This document shows positions 44,601 to 58,452 of a stretch of 64,000 nucleotides of DNA, in pieces. A model generated the notes under the pieces. The model searched no databases. It saw nothing but the letters and a program-made list of their open reading frames with translations, and was not told where the DNA came from. This DNA comes from Ascidia mentula (Eukaryota > Chordata > Ascidiacea > Phlebobranchia > Ascidiidae). The DNA lies in contig OX387200.1 of assembly GCA_947561715.1 (NCBI GenBank), forward strand, positions 21,268,501 through 21,332,500. The letters run 5' to 3'. The translations under genes were made by a program, and so were the position numbers. Numbering within the stretch: position 1 is the first letter of the stretch; each line of letters begins with the position of its first letter.

Positions 44601-47600
44601 TTTACACCCGTTGAATGACGTCATTATTTAGGCTTTGCATGACAAGCATCGATATAGCCCCAATATCCACGACGCCATGACCAGCGAGCATGATTTTAGA
44701 AACCGCCTTTAAACGAACCGTCGCTTTTCTGAGAATGTTTTGTGTTTCTTTGCATCAATTCTTACCGCGCGTGATTGGTTAGGTGCCCTAATTAAGGTTG
44801 AACGTGGGTAGATAGTATGATTAAACCAACACGTTTTGCAGGGTATGTGGAATGAATGGAATTTCCAAATGCCATAGGTCTTGGGCGTGTTTATTTAAAT
44901 TAGCTGCATCACAACATAATGCGAAATTCTCCGCAGGAAAAAGATACACGACAATGCTGAATTTTTGAAGCTGAATTTTTTTAAACGTCCTCATAGGATT
45001 TCTTCTCTGTGAAAGAGAAGGCGCTTAATTGTTGCTTTGTTTTGTCCCAATTATCTTTTATGCTTGCTGTGTTTCGGTTTGGCCAGAATTCAATTTTCGT
45101 GGTGGTTATTTGCCGAACTAATTATTCACGCGTGATGAAGCGTTTGTTAGTTGACGAACTTCGTGTTGTTCGTACGCCACTGCCCTTTCAATGAAATTAC
45201 TTTCAATACGTTTGCACAGCATAATGCACGTAGGTTGCGCTCCGTGCTACACTTACAAAACTTGATTGAAAAGATTCCAATACGATTTTCCTAAATGCGG
45301 GACGTCCACTAGAGGGCAACAGAAAATGTTAGTTATAGTGGGTTTGGTGCTGTGGTTCTTTAGTAAGTTATTAGTGCTTATTTACGTAATTGTAGTCTTC
45401 AGATTTCCCTGTATGGGCTATGCTTTGTATAACGCGCTGTGTTTAGGAAAAGGGAGTTTACATCAAAACATCAGTAATTCAACCAACGTTCCATATGAAT
45501 TGAAAACACACTTGATTTTAAACAGGTGAAAGTTACCACTAGGATTTTGATGGGGTCCAAAAAACCCTGTTTACGTCAGGCTCTCTGTGAATAACTTCCT
45601 ACGTATGACAGACGTACAACGTGTGGGGCCTTCAGTCCCAACGCGTTAAAATTAGCTGCAGTTTCGCATGCACATGCAACCGACACGCTTACGGATACGC
45701 CCTTACGTCAAATCTAGCCTGGAGGCTCAACCGCAAACATAGGCTAAATTAAAACAGCGTGTTTTCGTCGGTGACGACGGTGAAGATTTTGCGTCTATTT
45801 ACCGTTTAAGCGCGTCAGCCCCAAGGCGTGTATACGTTGAAGATTTTGTCAAAAATCTCGGATTAAATATTCTGAACACGGATCGGATTCGCTTGTTCCA
45901 CGCGAAACCAAAAAGCCACACGCACAAATATACACACGTGATTCACCACTATTCGGTAAGTACCAACCGCCAGTTGGAAAGTTATGGCCTTTGATTTGTC
46001 ACCATCCACCCGGTTCCTGGTGCCGGCGAGCACAAGGCGACCTTAAAAATTTTGCATATTTCTATTGCCAGAATATTTCCTGCGAAAACAAATGTTCGCA
46101 AAAGGTTTTTAGTTCCCATAAATGTGAGGCGAGTTTATGAGTAATCGAAGGTGACGTAATTCCAAGGATATCTTTACGCTTAGCACCATACGTATGTACT
46201 TCTATTTGTGATCTGTGTTTGACTGTGCGCTATACATATGAAAGCATTGTGGCAAAAAGTAAGCACACTTACCCCGTAGCCACACTTGCCAATGGGTAAT
46301 CACGTGATGCGTAGCGGTGCAATAGGTGGCATTCTTTGCCTAAAACAAAACCAACAAAAAATTCCAAAACTAACAAAGCTTTGATGCATGTAGATAATGA
46401 ATATAATTCCGGAATGCAGACCGAATGTAAATATCGTGCTTCATTCCAGACGTATCCGGATATTGTTAGAATAATACTCGAATCTGTCGCGAAACTTTTA
46501 ACCGGATCCGGATATCGTTAGAATAATGACCGAATGCAAATATAGCGAAAACTTTTCGTCAACATTTGATGTCGTGTAAGTTTTTAAGCAGAGTTTTTCA
46601 TCGTGTTTAGCGTTTCCGTATTTGTATTTGTATGCAAACTTTACCCAAGCAAAATATCGTGCACAGCAGAAACGCGATTCTGGCGCAAGGCTAGTTGGAA
46701 AGTTGTCAAATGCTTCCTCGCTACATTTCCGTTTCCCAAACCCATCGAAAAGTTCTTGGAAACTCGGCTTTGACGTCCACTCTTTCGGACATAACATAAC
46801 AAATACGGGGTTTTAATCAACGCAGAAATGACTCAATAATTAACGTAGCGATTGGGCTTTGACTTTAAAGCCAAACAAAAGAAAATGCAATGTCAGCACT
46901 AAAATAGCTTCGTATTTCTGGGCATTGTTAAACAACTGGGTTAACGAACCCACAACAGTTATGTCACTCGATCACAGTATCGTGTTAAACTTAAAGTTTC
47001 ATTTGTCACGTTTTAAACTGTACCGGAAAACATGGCCTGTGGTACTGGAATCAATCGCACGCAAACATTCTAACGGAAACCTAACTTGGCCGTTTGAAAC
47101 AAGAAAGTAGGGTTTAACTCTACGTTGACGCAAGGGGTGAAAGGGGGCCATGGTCCGTGACTTACCATTTCGCAAGTTTTTATTTTTTGAATGTACAATT
47201 TTTGGTCTAAAGTACTTCAAAATATTATGCAGTTAATCGCGATTCGTTGTTTGTTGTTGCGCGATATGATTTATTAGCCGACGATTTTTGCTCACTTGCA
47301 CTAAAAAGATTTGGGACCCGAATAAATTGTTTGGCCTGCTGAGTCAATGAAATCGTGTTTAGATAAGTAGCTGCTGATTGGCAGAATGTCATTCTTAATC
47401 TTCACACTTCAAAAGCAAATCCACATGTGGCAAATGGTTATTCCTGTCGCGTAACGTAACGGAAACTGAACATCATCACCTCATGCCTAAGACCGGTTTT
47501 AAAACCACACTTCGGATTAATCTAATTGGCTCTGCGGTGATAAGGAACGTTTCCTGGGGCGGTGATTAGCGGTAGATTACCGAAGTGTTGGTGGCGCACG

Positions 47601-50600
47601 CACAGCTGGTGGTTGTCATAATGCATCTGAGGTGATAACTCATCACCCACAACTGGAGGTCTGACATAAGAAAATACGCCGCCAAACTTGAGAGCGCAAA
47701 AATGTCTTAAAATTTTTGGCGCCAGACATTTTTAGCGGTTGGAAGCAAACTTATCAACACATGTGGTAAAGATTCACTATGAAAGATATCTGGTCGCTAA
47801 AGCAGAACAAATTCTGCCACTTGCGAGACACCGGGTATAATATCTCACCTCATTCACGCCACAAGTCACGTGGTTTCGTTATTTTGCTCAATCTAAATTG
47901 CCGGCACGTGAAGCTACATCTGACCCGATGTCGCATGTGTTAATGTACACGGAAACTAACTAGCTGTCCCTACAAAATGATCCAGTTATTAACCAAAACA
48001 ACACTGACCATGACACATACCCAACTCACACGACCAACTGTCAGATCATACAAGGGGATGCCCCATTCATGCAATAAACCCACTGTAGCGGCATAAACCA
48101 GCCATTATCACGTGATAAAAAACAGCCGTCATAACGAATCTACAAGATTTTCAACAATTTTACTATTAGTAGGGGAAGCCATTAGGTGACCTTTGCTCTC
48201 ATACTCACGTTTCACGTTGAAGTGCAATCGCAGAAAATTATGAGATGGCTAAAATGCGCCCCCAAAATACTATCCATCCTCAGCACTATCTAGTTTAAGA
48301 AATATGGCTTCACAGGCAAATCACCGCTCGGTTTACAGCTTTGTGAAATTTGCAGAAATGTCCAGTCTGGCTTTGCAAGGACACGCGTAAGTTCACGATT
48401 TTGCTGCTCGTAGTGAGGTTGAGCTCTTTAGCGAATTATTGTGCATTTAAACTCTCCTTTTGAACATCAACTACCTGTTGTTGTTCGCTATTGAAGCTGT
48501 TAACATGCGGAGAAACACCCTGTATAAAAAGTACCCATACACCTGTTCCGGTCGCTTGGTAGCTAACCGCAAATTCGCCAAAATTGATGATAATTCCCAC
48601 TCCAGTCGTGTGTACAGTGTCAGGGGTTGATCTATTTTCGTCGGAAACCCTACAGAGTGGAGTCAATTGATGTCGATGGCTGCCACTGTGGTCTAGGGTT
48701 GTCCCTCGAGTCGCAAGTTCGAGTGTTTTCGCGTGCTTGTGACCCTTAACGAAAGTGCCAATTATTGGCCGTATTGTCTGCAATGGCATTTAAAGGGGGC
48801 GTGGTTTTAGCTGGATAATTTTGTTTCTTTCTGGCAATGAATGTTTATGAACCAGGGAGTTGTGCTGGAGAAGATACAGCGCTAAATACACGAAATATTT
48901 CCTCCCTGGCTTACAGATTAACTCAGGTTAGTATTTGTGGCCATTTGTGACCTATACATCAGCTGATACTACAATGTAAACAAATCTTCAAAACTGTTTA
49001 AGTATAGTATACTGTAGGAAAGCTACGACTGGTGACCATACGCACTCTTATCTATGCTATTCTGACTGTTTTCACTATCATTTAAATAACAATTATTTTT
49101 TTACCCCTTGGAAATAAATCATTTACAGTGGGGCTGAACCATTAGCCTGGTTGTCGAAAACATTTGCTTTTAAGTACGGTTATCTTGTGAGGTGGTTGCA
49201 ATTTCCGTTATTTGCTTTCAAAGATTTTATCCAATGGAAAGGTGCGTGGCCCCCATTTCACTTCGACGAAAATTGTGTTTATTCGAAATATCGGATAAAC
49301 AGGTGCAACGTGATATTAGTGGCGATGTAGTGTGACCTCTTGTCTTCACCCAAAACACACTAGACGTTGCAGATTTCCACGAAATGCGGTCTTACCGTCT
49401 CCAGCTTGACTTTGGTGTCATGCGATACGACTATATGTGGGCACGATGTTTGTTGCTACGTTGTAGTTTCGAGGAGTCAGCGCCGCATTGGAACGATCTT
49501 CTTCGTCATCAGCAAGTTTTGTCGCTTCATGTTGGCAAGATCCGCATGTTGATTTCACGTTCTCTGGTCGCTTGAATCACGTGAACCACTTGTTTGTTTT
49601 TGTTTACAACAACCGAAGATTGTCTGGAAGGAACTGTGATAATGTTTGCTTCCCACATTTCCACTTCTCAACGTTACAATGCCTCAAAATCTGGATCTTC
49701 GAAAGGATTTTTGACTGAGTAGTTTTGTTAAACCTGCCTGCTTCCAAAATAACTTGGGTGTAGGTGAATTTAAGAATGTTTAAACTGACTGGGGTATAAA
49801 AGCAATGGCGTTGCCTAGCAAATGATCCCGAGCACATCGAGAATTTACTCCGTGTGATTTTGGTTTCAGTGAAATTGTCGGTCGGGAAACATCAGTGAAT
49901 TCTTTGACCCGTGTAACGAACCAACGCATATTGGGCAATATTTGAAAAATGATAACAGGCGTGAAATTGCAGCAATTGTTTGCAATCGTATATCGATAAT
50001 TGTTAAGCAAACAAGACAACAACAAGAGAATACAAAATGTGATCAGCGTTTATTTCTTCCCCCAACCGGTTTACGGAAAAGCGGAAAAAACGTTTGTGGT
50101 TGATGCGAAATTCTCAACCACGTAAAATCACTTTAATCTTCGAGCAATAAACGCACATTAGGTTGGGAATTTGCTATGGTTCATTACCTGCTCGTTAATG
50201 CTGTGTTGGGAAGGATTCCTTGAACCTTAGGGTTTATAGCATATGCATGAATCCAAATTTGATGGAGTTGTTTATCGCAGATTTTATTCGTATTTCTGTA
50301 CCTAAAACCTGGCCTGGCTGTTCACTTTTAAGCATCGACCTTTTCCATTTAGAGACATTGCTTGAGGAAACCAACATCAAAACTAAATGAGTTTTGCCAG
50401 AAAGTAAAACTTGAAATTCAAAACACGCGCTTTACGCGACAACAATTAAGTATCACGATAGTACGTTTGTTACAATTTTCTATTTTGAATAGTTGAAAAC
50501 TGCAAATTAGTACATCAAGCTTACGTCTGAGTCATGTGACAAACGCAACCAATTTACTCAACAAACAAAAATGCAGCGAACTTTAAGCTCTAAACACCGC

Positions 50601-51150
50601 AAATTTAGAGAAAATTATCACCTTGCCTTGCAAGGGTGAATCATGGATAAGATGAAACATACTGGTGATGATCGAACAAGATATTGCGGTCGCTGCACCT
50701 TCCATCCTGGACCCGTTACATTCAAATTAGGAGAACGATTATCATCCTTTGAAACTAAAAATAGTATCACAACATTTCTGATGCCAACTTCAGCGAATTG
50801 CGTGGAAACTCCGCTGGTAAGGTTTGCTGCCAAGATTGAACCGCAGTCTTCCGTTTTAATTCCGTGCAACTAAAGGTTATTGTGGGCATGGGCATTAAAA
50901 CTGGATGGTTTGTGGCGTTATAACCTCTACACTTAAAACGTTATTGCATTTTAATAACCATTTCGCTTTGCACGCAATGCAGAAGCTTACGGCTTGCGCT
51001 GCGGTGGACGTTTCAATGGGATCGGTAAATTTCAAGAAGACTTGAGCTTGTAAAAGGAAGGTGTGTATTTGTGTATTACCGGCTTAGTCCATGTAATCAC
51101 TCAAGTAAATCGACTACCAGGGTGCACGAATTGTGGTTGAAATCATCAAA
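41700..51150. other. Gene-poor stretch upstream of the aldehyde dehydrogenase gene
   Basis: No exon could be assigned. Open frames at 43805-44026 (plus), 45266-45529 (plus, a hydrophobic run but no family) and 46498-46797 (minus) stand alone. A candidate tRNA-related repeat is near 48480-48790. Nothing else supports a gene. Confidence 0.4.
48480..48790. repeat. Candidate tRNA-related repeat
   Basis: A 117-codon open frame on minus covers this block, but the plus strand has tRNA-like words: TGGTCTAGGGTTGTCCCTCG (box A-like), then GCAAGTTCGAGTGTTTTCG (box B-like). The spacing of about 25 bases between them fits a tRNA. The fit is incomplete, so a SINE relic is suggested only tentatively, and the open frame is not called a gene. 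Confidence 0.3.
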
Positions 51151-51156
51151 TTATTC

Positions 51157-51336
51157 CAGTGGTTCTCAACCTATTCGTGCTGGCGGCTCCGTTTTGATGA
51201 CGTCAGATTTGTCGCGAACCCTTTGGTTTTCATATTCCGAAAATAGGAGTTTATCAATCATATATGGCATGAGAATTAAGAGGTTGCCGCGGACCCCTTG
51301 ACAACGGCTTTATGGACCCGCGGTTGAGAACCACTG
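51157..51336. mobile_element. hAT-like MITE of a second subfamily
   Basis: Perfect inverted ends CAGTGGTTCTCAACC and GGTTGAGAACCACTG over 180 bases. The flanks AATTATTC and GGTTATAC agree at five of eight bases. The terminal word is that of many animal hAT/Charlie MITEs and differs from the CAGTGCTTCCCAACC subfamily at 16736 and 26077. Confidence 0.8.
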
Positions 51337-51339
51337 GGT

Positions 51340-54300
51340 TATACTTTTATTGTTTGTGTCCTGACGCAGTTATAGCGTGGAGTTGAGAAGTCGTTTCAGA
51401 GCAACCGTATTTTCTAAATCTATGCACCGTATATTCTTGCGATAAAATAAAGGAAACTTTTACGAAAATAACGGTGTTCTTCTTAGAAAAAATGGCAACC
51501 GCATGTTTCAATAAACACCTTTACCTCGTAATCAAACACAAGAAACTACAACCTTTCCTCATAGTTAGTTCCAGTTAGTTTTCAGAGGTGACAATTTTTT
51601 CCCGGAAAGATAAGAGTTGTAAACACACAGGTATGAATTATGGCGATAAAATTTGTGTAAAATCGGGGAAAGCGCGTTTCATGGACGTTAAAGCAACACG
51701 TCTCGGTCCAACATTGCCTGTCCCATCCATTACCGGACGCCCGATAAGCGATCTCCGCGAGTCGAGCCACTCTTTCGACTCAAGTAAGACCGATGTCTAA
51801 CCTTGGGGGGTGGCGGAAAATTTCTCAGCCACTTACGACTTTGCACCAACCCACAGCATGTACACAAATATATGGACAGCTTCGTCCTCAGTTTCTATTG
51901 CATTTTTTTGTTCGTTTAAACTGGATTTTGTAGTTCTTGGGAAAGTCGGTTCTTGAAACTTCCCAAGGAAAAATCGAAATATTTGAAACTTAAAGTAGAG
52001 CTGGTGATGTCCGATTTTGCAAATTCTATTTAAAAAAAAAATACACATGAAAACTCGCGATGACAACATGTATTGTAAAAGTTTAAATCATCTTCAATAT
52101 GTTAGAAAAAAGCAAATATACTGCCTTTTGGCAAGTATGTCCGGTTTTCCTGCCCCCGCAGCGTTAACACTTGCACTAATTGTACTTTTTGCTCGATATC
52201 GCTGGGCGAAACAAAAGTTGACTATAGTCAAAACTATAAGTAATACGTGACGTAAACTTAATTTTGTTCTTACTATTGCGTCATAAACGGCATTGAGTCA
52301 AACTTAATGGAACATATTCGTGCTCATATTGCCTAGCCCAGCATATATTTGTACATTAGGATGCAATACCTTAAAACATATTCATAATGAGCAGCAAGAC
52401 AAACTGAAACCGCAGTGGAGTGTTTGCAGACGATGTGTTTGTTGTAAATGGTCAGTGAACGTGTGTGGCTGATAAATAGGCTGGTATCAAACGAGATCTG
52501 GTGGCGGTAGCCCCACCATCAGTACACAAAGCACCCTTTGATCGCTTCAATACATCACAAGGAAACGTGGCGTAGCGATACTGGGTGTCTCGGACCACCT
52601 CTCGATATCGCATCTCTTGACTGCGCGTCATTCCATCTTCATCAGGTATCACGATTCTGCCACTCGATGGAACAAACCGGTTTCAATTTCCAACCTCGGT
52701 TCGTGTTGTGTAACTCCGGCTTACATAATACTACATAATTACGAATCCGCCGCATTTTTGTGAGACTGGCAGGCACTGTTCGCTTGTCAGATGCAACAAC
52801 CGCCGGTTCAATTATTTCTTGAGAATATTTATTTTTTAAAGAAACACGCATGATTGTTTCCCCTTGCTGCGCGCTACAAAATAAACACTACAGTTTGCTG
52901 TGATTTATGTTTCACTGTTTTTATAGACACACGCAAGCATTGAGAATCGTATTTATGTTTACTGCCACGCAATAATTATGCTGCCAATAACCGGTATAGC
53001 TATAGTTCTATTTTATTTAATTAGTTTAACTAAGCAATTAAGATTCTGCTCTTTGTGTGGACCTAACATTTTCATATAAGATATCATAAAAAAACACACA
53101 ATACAATAGTAGACTGACAAAGGCGAGTACGCACCCCACAAAATCGAGAGCATTGGTGGTAATTTTTAAACCGCGACAAAACTTGATACCACGTTTAGAG
53201 AGATAAGGGAGCGATTGAAGTAACGAACAGACCGGAATTCGTGGCAATCTTATCGCCATCTTAAAAAAACTGTGTCGAACGCCTTTTACATTATTGCGGA
53301 AAGTTTTAAGTTCTCCTTCCGCGGAGATGAATGCAACTGGAGTTTTAAATCACACATGTGGGAGCACGATGTTCGTGAGTTGATTTAGGGACGTGGGAAT
53401 GGAAAATAAACGACCGCGACACGTTCGGATCCAATTTGTAATTTTGACAAGGAGAAATTTGCCCGCTTTTCATTTCATTGTATCTTTGTGACGTTCACGT
53501 GTTTTTTTTGCACAAACTTGTGCGCGAAAGTTCGTTGTTTAAACCCTTCATCCTACAAAGTTGACATTGTGGTCTACTTCACTCATTGCTTCGAAATACT
53601 GCCGAGTTATCAGTATACCACAAGTAGTATTGCGTAAACAGAATACCCAATACACACGACAACGGCTTTTATATATTCTGATGTTTCCGAAGGTCGTTAT
53701 TTAAAATATCTCCAAAAAGATGTTTCGTTTTGTGAAAATTTTTACTCTTTGTGATTTAAAATAATGCAATAAAATCAGTACAGAGCGGCCACTATAGCGT
53801 TACGCGGAAAAAACGCACAATCAACAATGCACCGACTTCCGTAATTCCTCCATTTCAATGAGTTTATTTTTTTGTACCAACCCGAAACCTTGATCCTGAA
53901 CTATGCCAACATTACTGTGCTCTCAACACCATGTTAAGACTTGGAATCAAAAATCATTCCCAAGATAAAACGTGTGTTTGCGAAAAACCTGAGCCGCCAC
54001 AGGTGAAAAGCACCCCTAATTAGGCGGGACGTGTGCCAAAAAAACACGAAAAACAAAGGAGCGACTTCGAAATGATTCCTTAGTCGGGCATGTAACGATT
54101 CAAGTTTCCGTTTAAATTGTCCCACTTTCTGACGCACGCACGGAGCATGTTAACAACGATAAGTCAAAGTCTCCGTGCGATAAAATCCATCTGATATCTC
54201 GGATCATATCGCAAGCCTTTGATCTCTGGGTCGACGCACATGTATTGTGTTTGCATGCTTGGAACAAGGGAAGGCGTGGAGATGTGGTCATTGATCGATC

Positions 54301-54500
54301 ATCTCAACGAATGATTCGCCTCTTTTCGTAGAACTCTGCTTATACCTTGTCAGGCAAGTTGCCACACAATTAGAGGCTTTACCGAGTGCATGTCGTTCTT
54401 ATGCTACACGATATTTTTGTCATGAAGCCGCACTTTCTTAGAAACGGTTTGCGAAATTGAACCGTTCACGCAACACCTTAACCAGCTGAGCACATATAGA
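51340..54500. other. Gene-poor stretch downstream of UBL7
   Basis: No exon with family resemblance. The open frame 51588-51800 (plus) has several cysteines early but no recognisable motif. Others are short and overlap on both strands. Confidence 0.4.
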
Positions 54501-54509
54501 GCGTGCATG

Positions 54510-54515
54510 TTTATT
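54510..54515 (-). promoter_or_regulatory. Candidate UBL7 polyadenylation signal
   Basis: AATAAA on the minus strand, 76 bases after the UBL7 stop codon. Confidence 0.5.
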
Positions 54516-54591
54516 TTTAAGAGAAAGCAAACACAGAACTTGTACTTTATCGTTAGGGAGAAAGAATCGTCTCAATATCTTATATCGAAGT

Positions 54592-57191
54592 TTACATATC
54601 ATCCATTCCAGATGCAAACAATATATTAACAGCAGCTTGAACGTTTCCCCCCGCCGCAACCAGAGCCTGTCTGCTCGCTTCTTCGTCGTGAATTCCCATG
54701 CTTCGAAGTTGTTCAAGACCATCCTGATGCAATGTAAAAGGGATGCTTTGTGTAACATGCACGCAAAACGTTAAAATTTACGTTTTCTTACGTCATTAGG
54801 TCATTTCTTGGTATTTACAACTAACCCCAAAGCATTGGCAACACAATATTTATGAAAAGGAGGATTACATTTAATTTCTAAGAAAGATCTTTTTTATAAG
54901 CAACGAAACCTTTTTGTTGGGATTTTTGGGTTTTACCATAGCGTTTTGTGGTCAGTAGAATTAACGTCTTGTACTGATGACATTTTGTTTTTGTTGCAAA
55001 GACAACCTTATATATGTGGTTCATATTTGAAAATGCCAGGCGCAAAAAACTAACTTACCTGCATGACGTTTTCAGGAATTTGAACATTACTTGGGTTGTC
55101 CCCGCTTGACGAAGTGTCCGAACTCACAGCACCGGCTCTGTTAACATTTCTATGTTAGTTACATAAAGTAAAAATTTAGGTTGAAGTCAACTTACTGGGC
55201 AAGAGCTTGTTGCATCGCCAAACTGAACACGTCAGGTGCCGTTCTTGTGGCGCCACCTTGCGACGGCGTTGCACCACTTCCAGATCCGGTAGAAGGCGTT
55301 GCTGTTTGCGAGTTCTGTATTCAATAAATTTTGCCTGGTTTGTAATGTTTAAGTGTAAGTTGTCATGGCAGTTGTGTTTGACAAACTTTTTTATGTGCAT
55401 TTACTATAAGTTTGTCACAAAACTAAGCATTTAAATCCCTACAAATAAATCAACTCATACATCTGCATTAAACAAAGGCCAATCATAATTGTCATCAAGT
55501 ACTTAAACCAAATTCATACCTGAATACTGCCACTAGATGGTGTTCCCATCGGTGATGGAAATATTCTACCAGGAGCTGGTGAGTTTGCAAGGGACAAAGC
55601 TTGAGCAAGCTGATTGGATGTTATGATTGGATGTGATATAATGCTCTGATTTCTTGGCGAGTATGCAAGTGGTGATGGTCTGTTAGGTCCTCTTGCGGAT
55701 CGTGAAGTGCTCTTCAACAAAATCAAAACAAGTTTGTTTGGAACAAATGACAATCGGAATACATGTTGTCAACACGCAAGCATTTTTTTGCATTCCAACA
55801 AATTTTACAGTCAATGTTACGCTTACTGGTGTGTTTTCTGTATCCATGGTAACTTCAACTTGGTTGCTAGGTGATAAAGTGGAAGATTTTGTTGAGACTT
55901 TGTGTGAAATTTCAATGATGGCAGCCGCCAATGCATTGTGAAGTTCATACAAACTAAATCAATTGTAGAAAAATAAATGGTCAAACAGCGTCAACCTGCC
56001 ATTAACAGTTTTAAAACAAGTTCTTACTTTTCGCAATTCTTTGGATCAACGACAGTGGCAAACAGGTCTACATTTGATAAAACATCTGTGACAAACATAA
56101 GCTAATTATATGGTTTTCGACTGTCACAAAAACATATCAGAAATTACCAAGAGCAGTGGTATCATTTTTAATGCCAGGTGTTGAGTCAATGACTTCCTGC
56201 AAACTATCTTTGTTTTTCAAAATTTTCATCACCTTAAAATATTGACAAGTTTAACTTTATAAACACAAATGTGTTTAGTGGTGTGAATGACAAGATTGCA
56301 TACAGCTTTGCGACTTTTCCATTTTTGATGTCTGTTGTTTAGCATGAGGTGTAGGCCAGCCATACACATCTTAAGCTCCCCAACATCAACATTTGCTGAA
56401 AAAAAATGAACAATTTTGTTTATTTAACATATATGTCTTCCGAGGGTTGCCAGGGGGCCACATGAATCCGTGTGCTATGTGATTTATCAACTCAAATTTA
56501 AAAAATGATAATTCTCAACAATTTTAACAGGCCTTGAAATATGCTTTATTAGTCATTTTTTTTGTGGCAAACAGAATTGCAATGTGACAACTTCTCAACA
56601 AAAACACATGTTTAAAAAGAACCAAGATTGAAAAGTTAGACATTTACATGTGACTGTTAACTGTGATTTCTTTTGTTATGTGACTATCAGAAAGTGTTTT
56701 ATTGTTAATGAAGCAGCTAATTTTTTTGCTTTGATTATCACCAATTTTGTTTTCCAATCTGGTCTGTGACTACACTCCGAAGAATTGTAAACCACTGTAT
56801 TAGCATGTATTAGGGTCAGTTTAAAATGCAGTAACTGCATTACCTGGTTGTTGTTTTGTGGTTTCATGTTTAGGTTTATATAGGACTTGCACATCACATC
56901 CACTTTCAAACCCAGTTTCATCGCAAAGAAGAAAATCTGCACTTGGTTTAATGCGTCTTCCACAAAAAAAGACATCTGTGATTTTTGAAACATAATATGA
57001 ACTTTAGTGAGCATTTAAACCAGTCTCAATTATGTCGTACCTATATCAGTTGACGGCGTTCCAAGTTTTTGAGAAACAGAATCTAACAACGCTTGTCCAT
57101 CGATGTCACTTTTATCGAAATCCAGTCTTTCCTCATTAAAAATTTTTTTATCCCGGTAATCGAATAAACGAAACTTCACCACCAAAGCCAT
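54592..57191 (-). CDS. UBL7: Ubiquitin-like protein 7
   Basis: Ten exons (57041-57191, 56844-56975, 56304-56395, 56148-56232, 56028-56085, 55827-55953, 55520-55711, 55196-55314, 55059-55137, 54592-54723) join in phase into 388 residues; human UBL7 has 380. An N-terminal ubiquitin-like domain (about 1-95, with VFFCGRRIKPSADFLL matching LIYCGRKLKDDQTLDF) is followed by a helical middle (MKILKNKDSLQEVIDSTPGI like KMLSNKESLDQIIVATPG). Next is a serine/proline-rich stretch with ITSNQLAQALSLANSPAPGR (ITQSELATALALASTPE in human), then VFSLAMQQALAQ. A C-terminal UBA domain follows (about 346-388: LEQLRSMGIHDEEASRQAL, then GGNVQAAVNILF). This UBL-UBA layout is that of ubiquitin-shuttle-like proteins; the UBA binds ubiquitin. 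It lies 310 bases downstream of an unknown same-strand gene. Confidence 0.93.
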
Positions 57192-57501
57192 GTTGTTTAT
57201 TTAGCTTTGCTCAGAAAGCTCTTCACGCAAAAAAAAAACGAAGGCGCAATATCACTGTGATATAAAAATATTCTCGAGTTTTTTCAGACAAAGCAAAATT
57301 GGTCACAAAGAAGGTAATCAAGCGGAACGAAATAGCGAATTCCTTGTTTAGGGAAATCTATCTTACATAGAAATATCATACATTTTGAGGATTTTTAAAT
57401 AATTTGAAGAATTCAGAAAGACTTAACATCACGGTAAAATTCCTGTTCAATACAGCAAAAGACAACAAAAACATGGCGTATATTTACGCGTCAATGTTTG
57501 T

Positions 57502-57942
57502 TCATATTCTTCGTTTTCTTCTCTTTGAAGTTGCGGCAAGCACTTCATCTAAAGTCGGCTCTTTGACTATTTCGCTCACTACTTTGTTGAAAATCAAACC
57601 GTGGTCATCAAATACGGATTTCCCAAGCAACAAGTTCCAACCTATTTCCTCCAGTCTGTCCATTAACTCCACGTTAAACCAGGTATACCATGCAGTTATC
57701 TTCCAACCGTCGCCAGGTATTTTGATCTCCACTGCGCACATTCCCTTGCTTCCTCTTGGAATTGACGGTCGAGAGGGAATGTCTTGGTGGTAGTGAATCT
57801 TGCAAACCTTCTTAATTTGTCCGTAAACCTCTGCCAACTGCTCGGCGTCAACTATGACATGTATGTATCTTATTTCTGCAGCGTGTTCCTCTTCAAATGT
57901 CGGCTGGGCGTATATTTTCAAGTGGACCATACTTAGTTGCAT
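57502..57942 (-). CDS. Intronless gene of unknown family, 146 residues
   Basis: A single uninterrupted frame from ATG to stop, well above chance length for this AT-rich sequence, with a balanced soluble-protein composition. The N-terminal half reads like a beta/alpha domain (LKIYAQPTFEEEHAAEIRY, IHVIVDAEQLAEVYGQIKKV). The middle has many aromatics (GDGWKITAWYTWFN), then amphipathic stretches (LMDRLEEIGWNLLLG), and the end is strongly basic (SKRRKRRI), possibly a nuclear or nucleic-acid-binding tail. A second in-frame ATG four codons on (MVHLKIY) could be the start. No signal peptide or membrane segment. It precedes UBL7 on the same strand by 310 bases. I do not recognise the family. Confidence 0.6.
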   Translation of the reverse strand: MQLSMVHLKIYAQPTFEEEHAAEIRYIHVIVDAEQLAEVYGQIKKVCKIHYHQDIPSRPSIPRGSKGMCAVEIKIPGDGWKITAWYTWFNVELMDRLEEIGWNLLLGKSVFDDHGLIFNKVVSEIVKEPTLDEVLAATSKRRKRRI

Positions 57943-58315
57943 CTATGGTGGACTATCCAAACGCAAACAATGTTATATAACTTTGATTATAACCGTTTTC
58001 TACTTATATTTCAATGAAAGAAAGTTGCGAAAAATGAACAGTAAGCATAGACACACAGAAGCCGATATTTTGTCCTGATTTTGCATCCTATTTTGCAATT
58101 CCATCCTATTTTGCAAACTATCATAGGCTACGCAAGCTACTGGTCCAGTCGTTCTTGACAACAATACTCAAAAGACTTTTGTTGGCACAGGGTCTCGCAA
58201 TCACCAGACCGGAACGCTGAAGTATAGGGTTAGATTACAACAGCAACACGCATGGTAGAAATCATACGAGCTGTAGGTTATGTTGTAGCCAACATTAAAC
58301 CTCAAAATTGAGTAA

Positions 58316-58452
58316 GGCCGGGTCCACACTCACGCTTTGCGCCGGCGGATTCTTTGTTTGTTTCATTATACGCCGGCGTGCGGGCGTACGCTCGGGACAT
58401 TGAAACAAACAAAGAATCCGCCGGCTCAAAGCGTGAGTGCGTGGACCCGGCC
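58316..58452. mobile_element. Fold-back MITE with TAA target duplication (PIF/Harbinger-like)
   Basis: The two halves are long, nearly perfect inverted repeats: GGCCGGGTCCACACTCACGC at the left end and GCGTGAGTGCGTGGACCCGG then CC at the right. Inner arms pair over GGCGGATTCTTTGTTTGTTTC and its reverse complement. The loop is a short CG-rich segment. TAA flanks both ends (58313-58315 and 58453-58455), the three-base duplication typical of PIF/Harbinger elements. High arm identity suggests a recent insertion. Confidence 0.85.

Noticed and set aside
45266-45529. Plus-strand frame with a hydrophobic segment, possibly a small membrane protein
   Set aside because: Hydrophobic runs are common in translated AT-rich DNA; no start context, partner exon or family support.
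48436-48789. 117-codon minus-strand frame
   Set aside because: It overlaps tRNA-like promoter words and has no domain; more likely a repeat than a gene.
57201-57501. Ascidian-type operon joining the unknown 146-residue gene and UBL7
   Set aside because: Tunicate operons usually have almost no spacer; 310 bases is too long to claim one without trans-splicing evidence.
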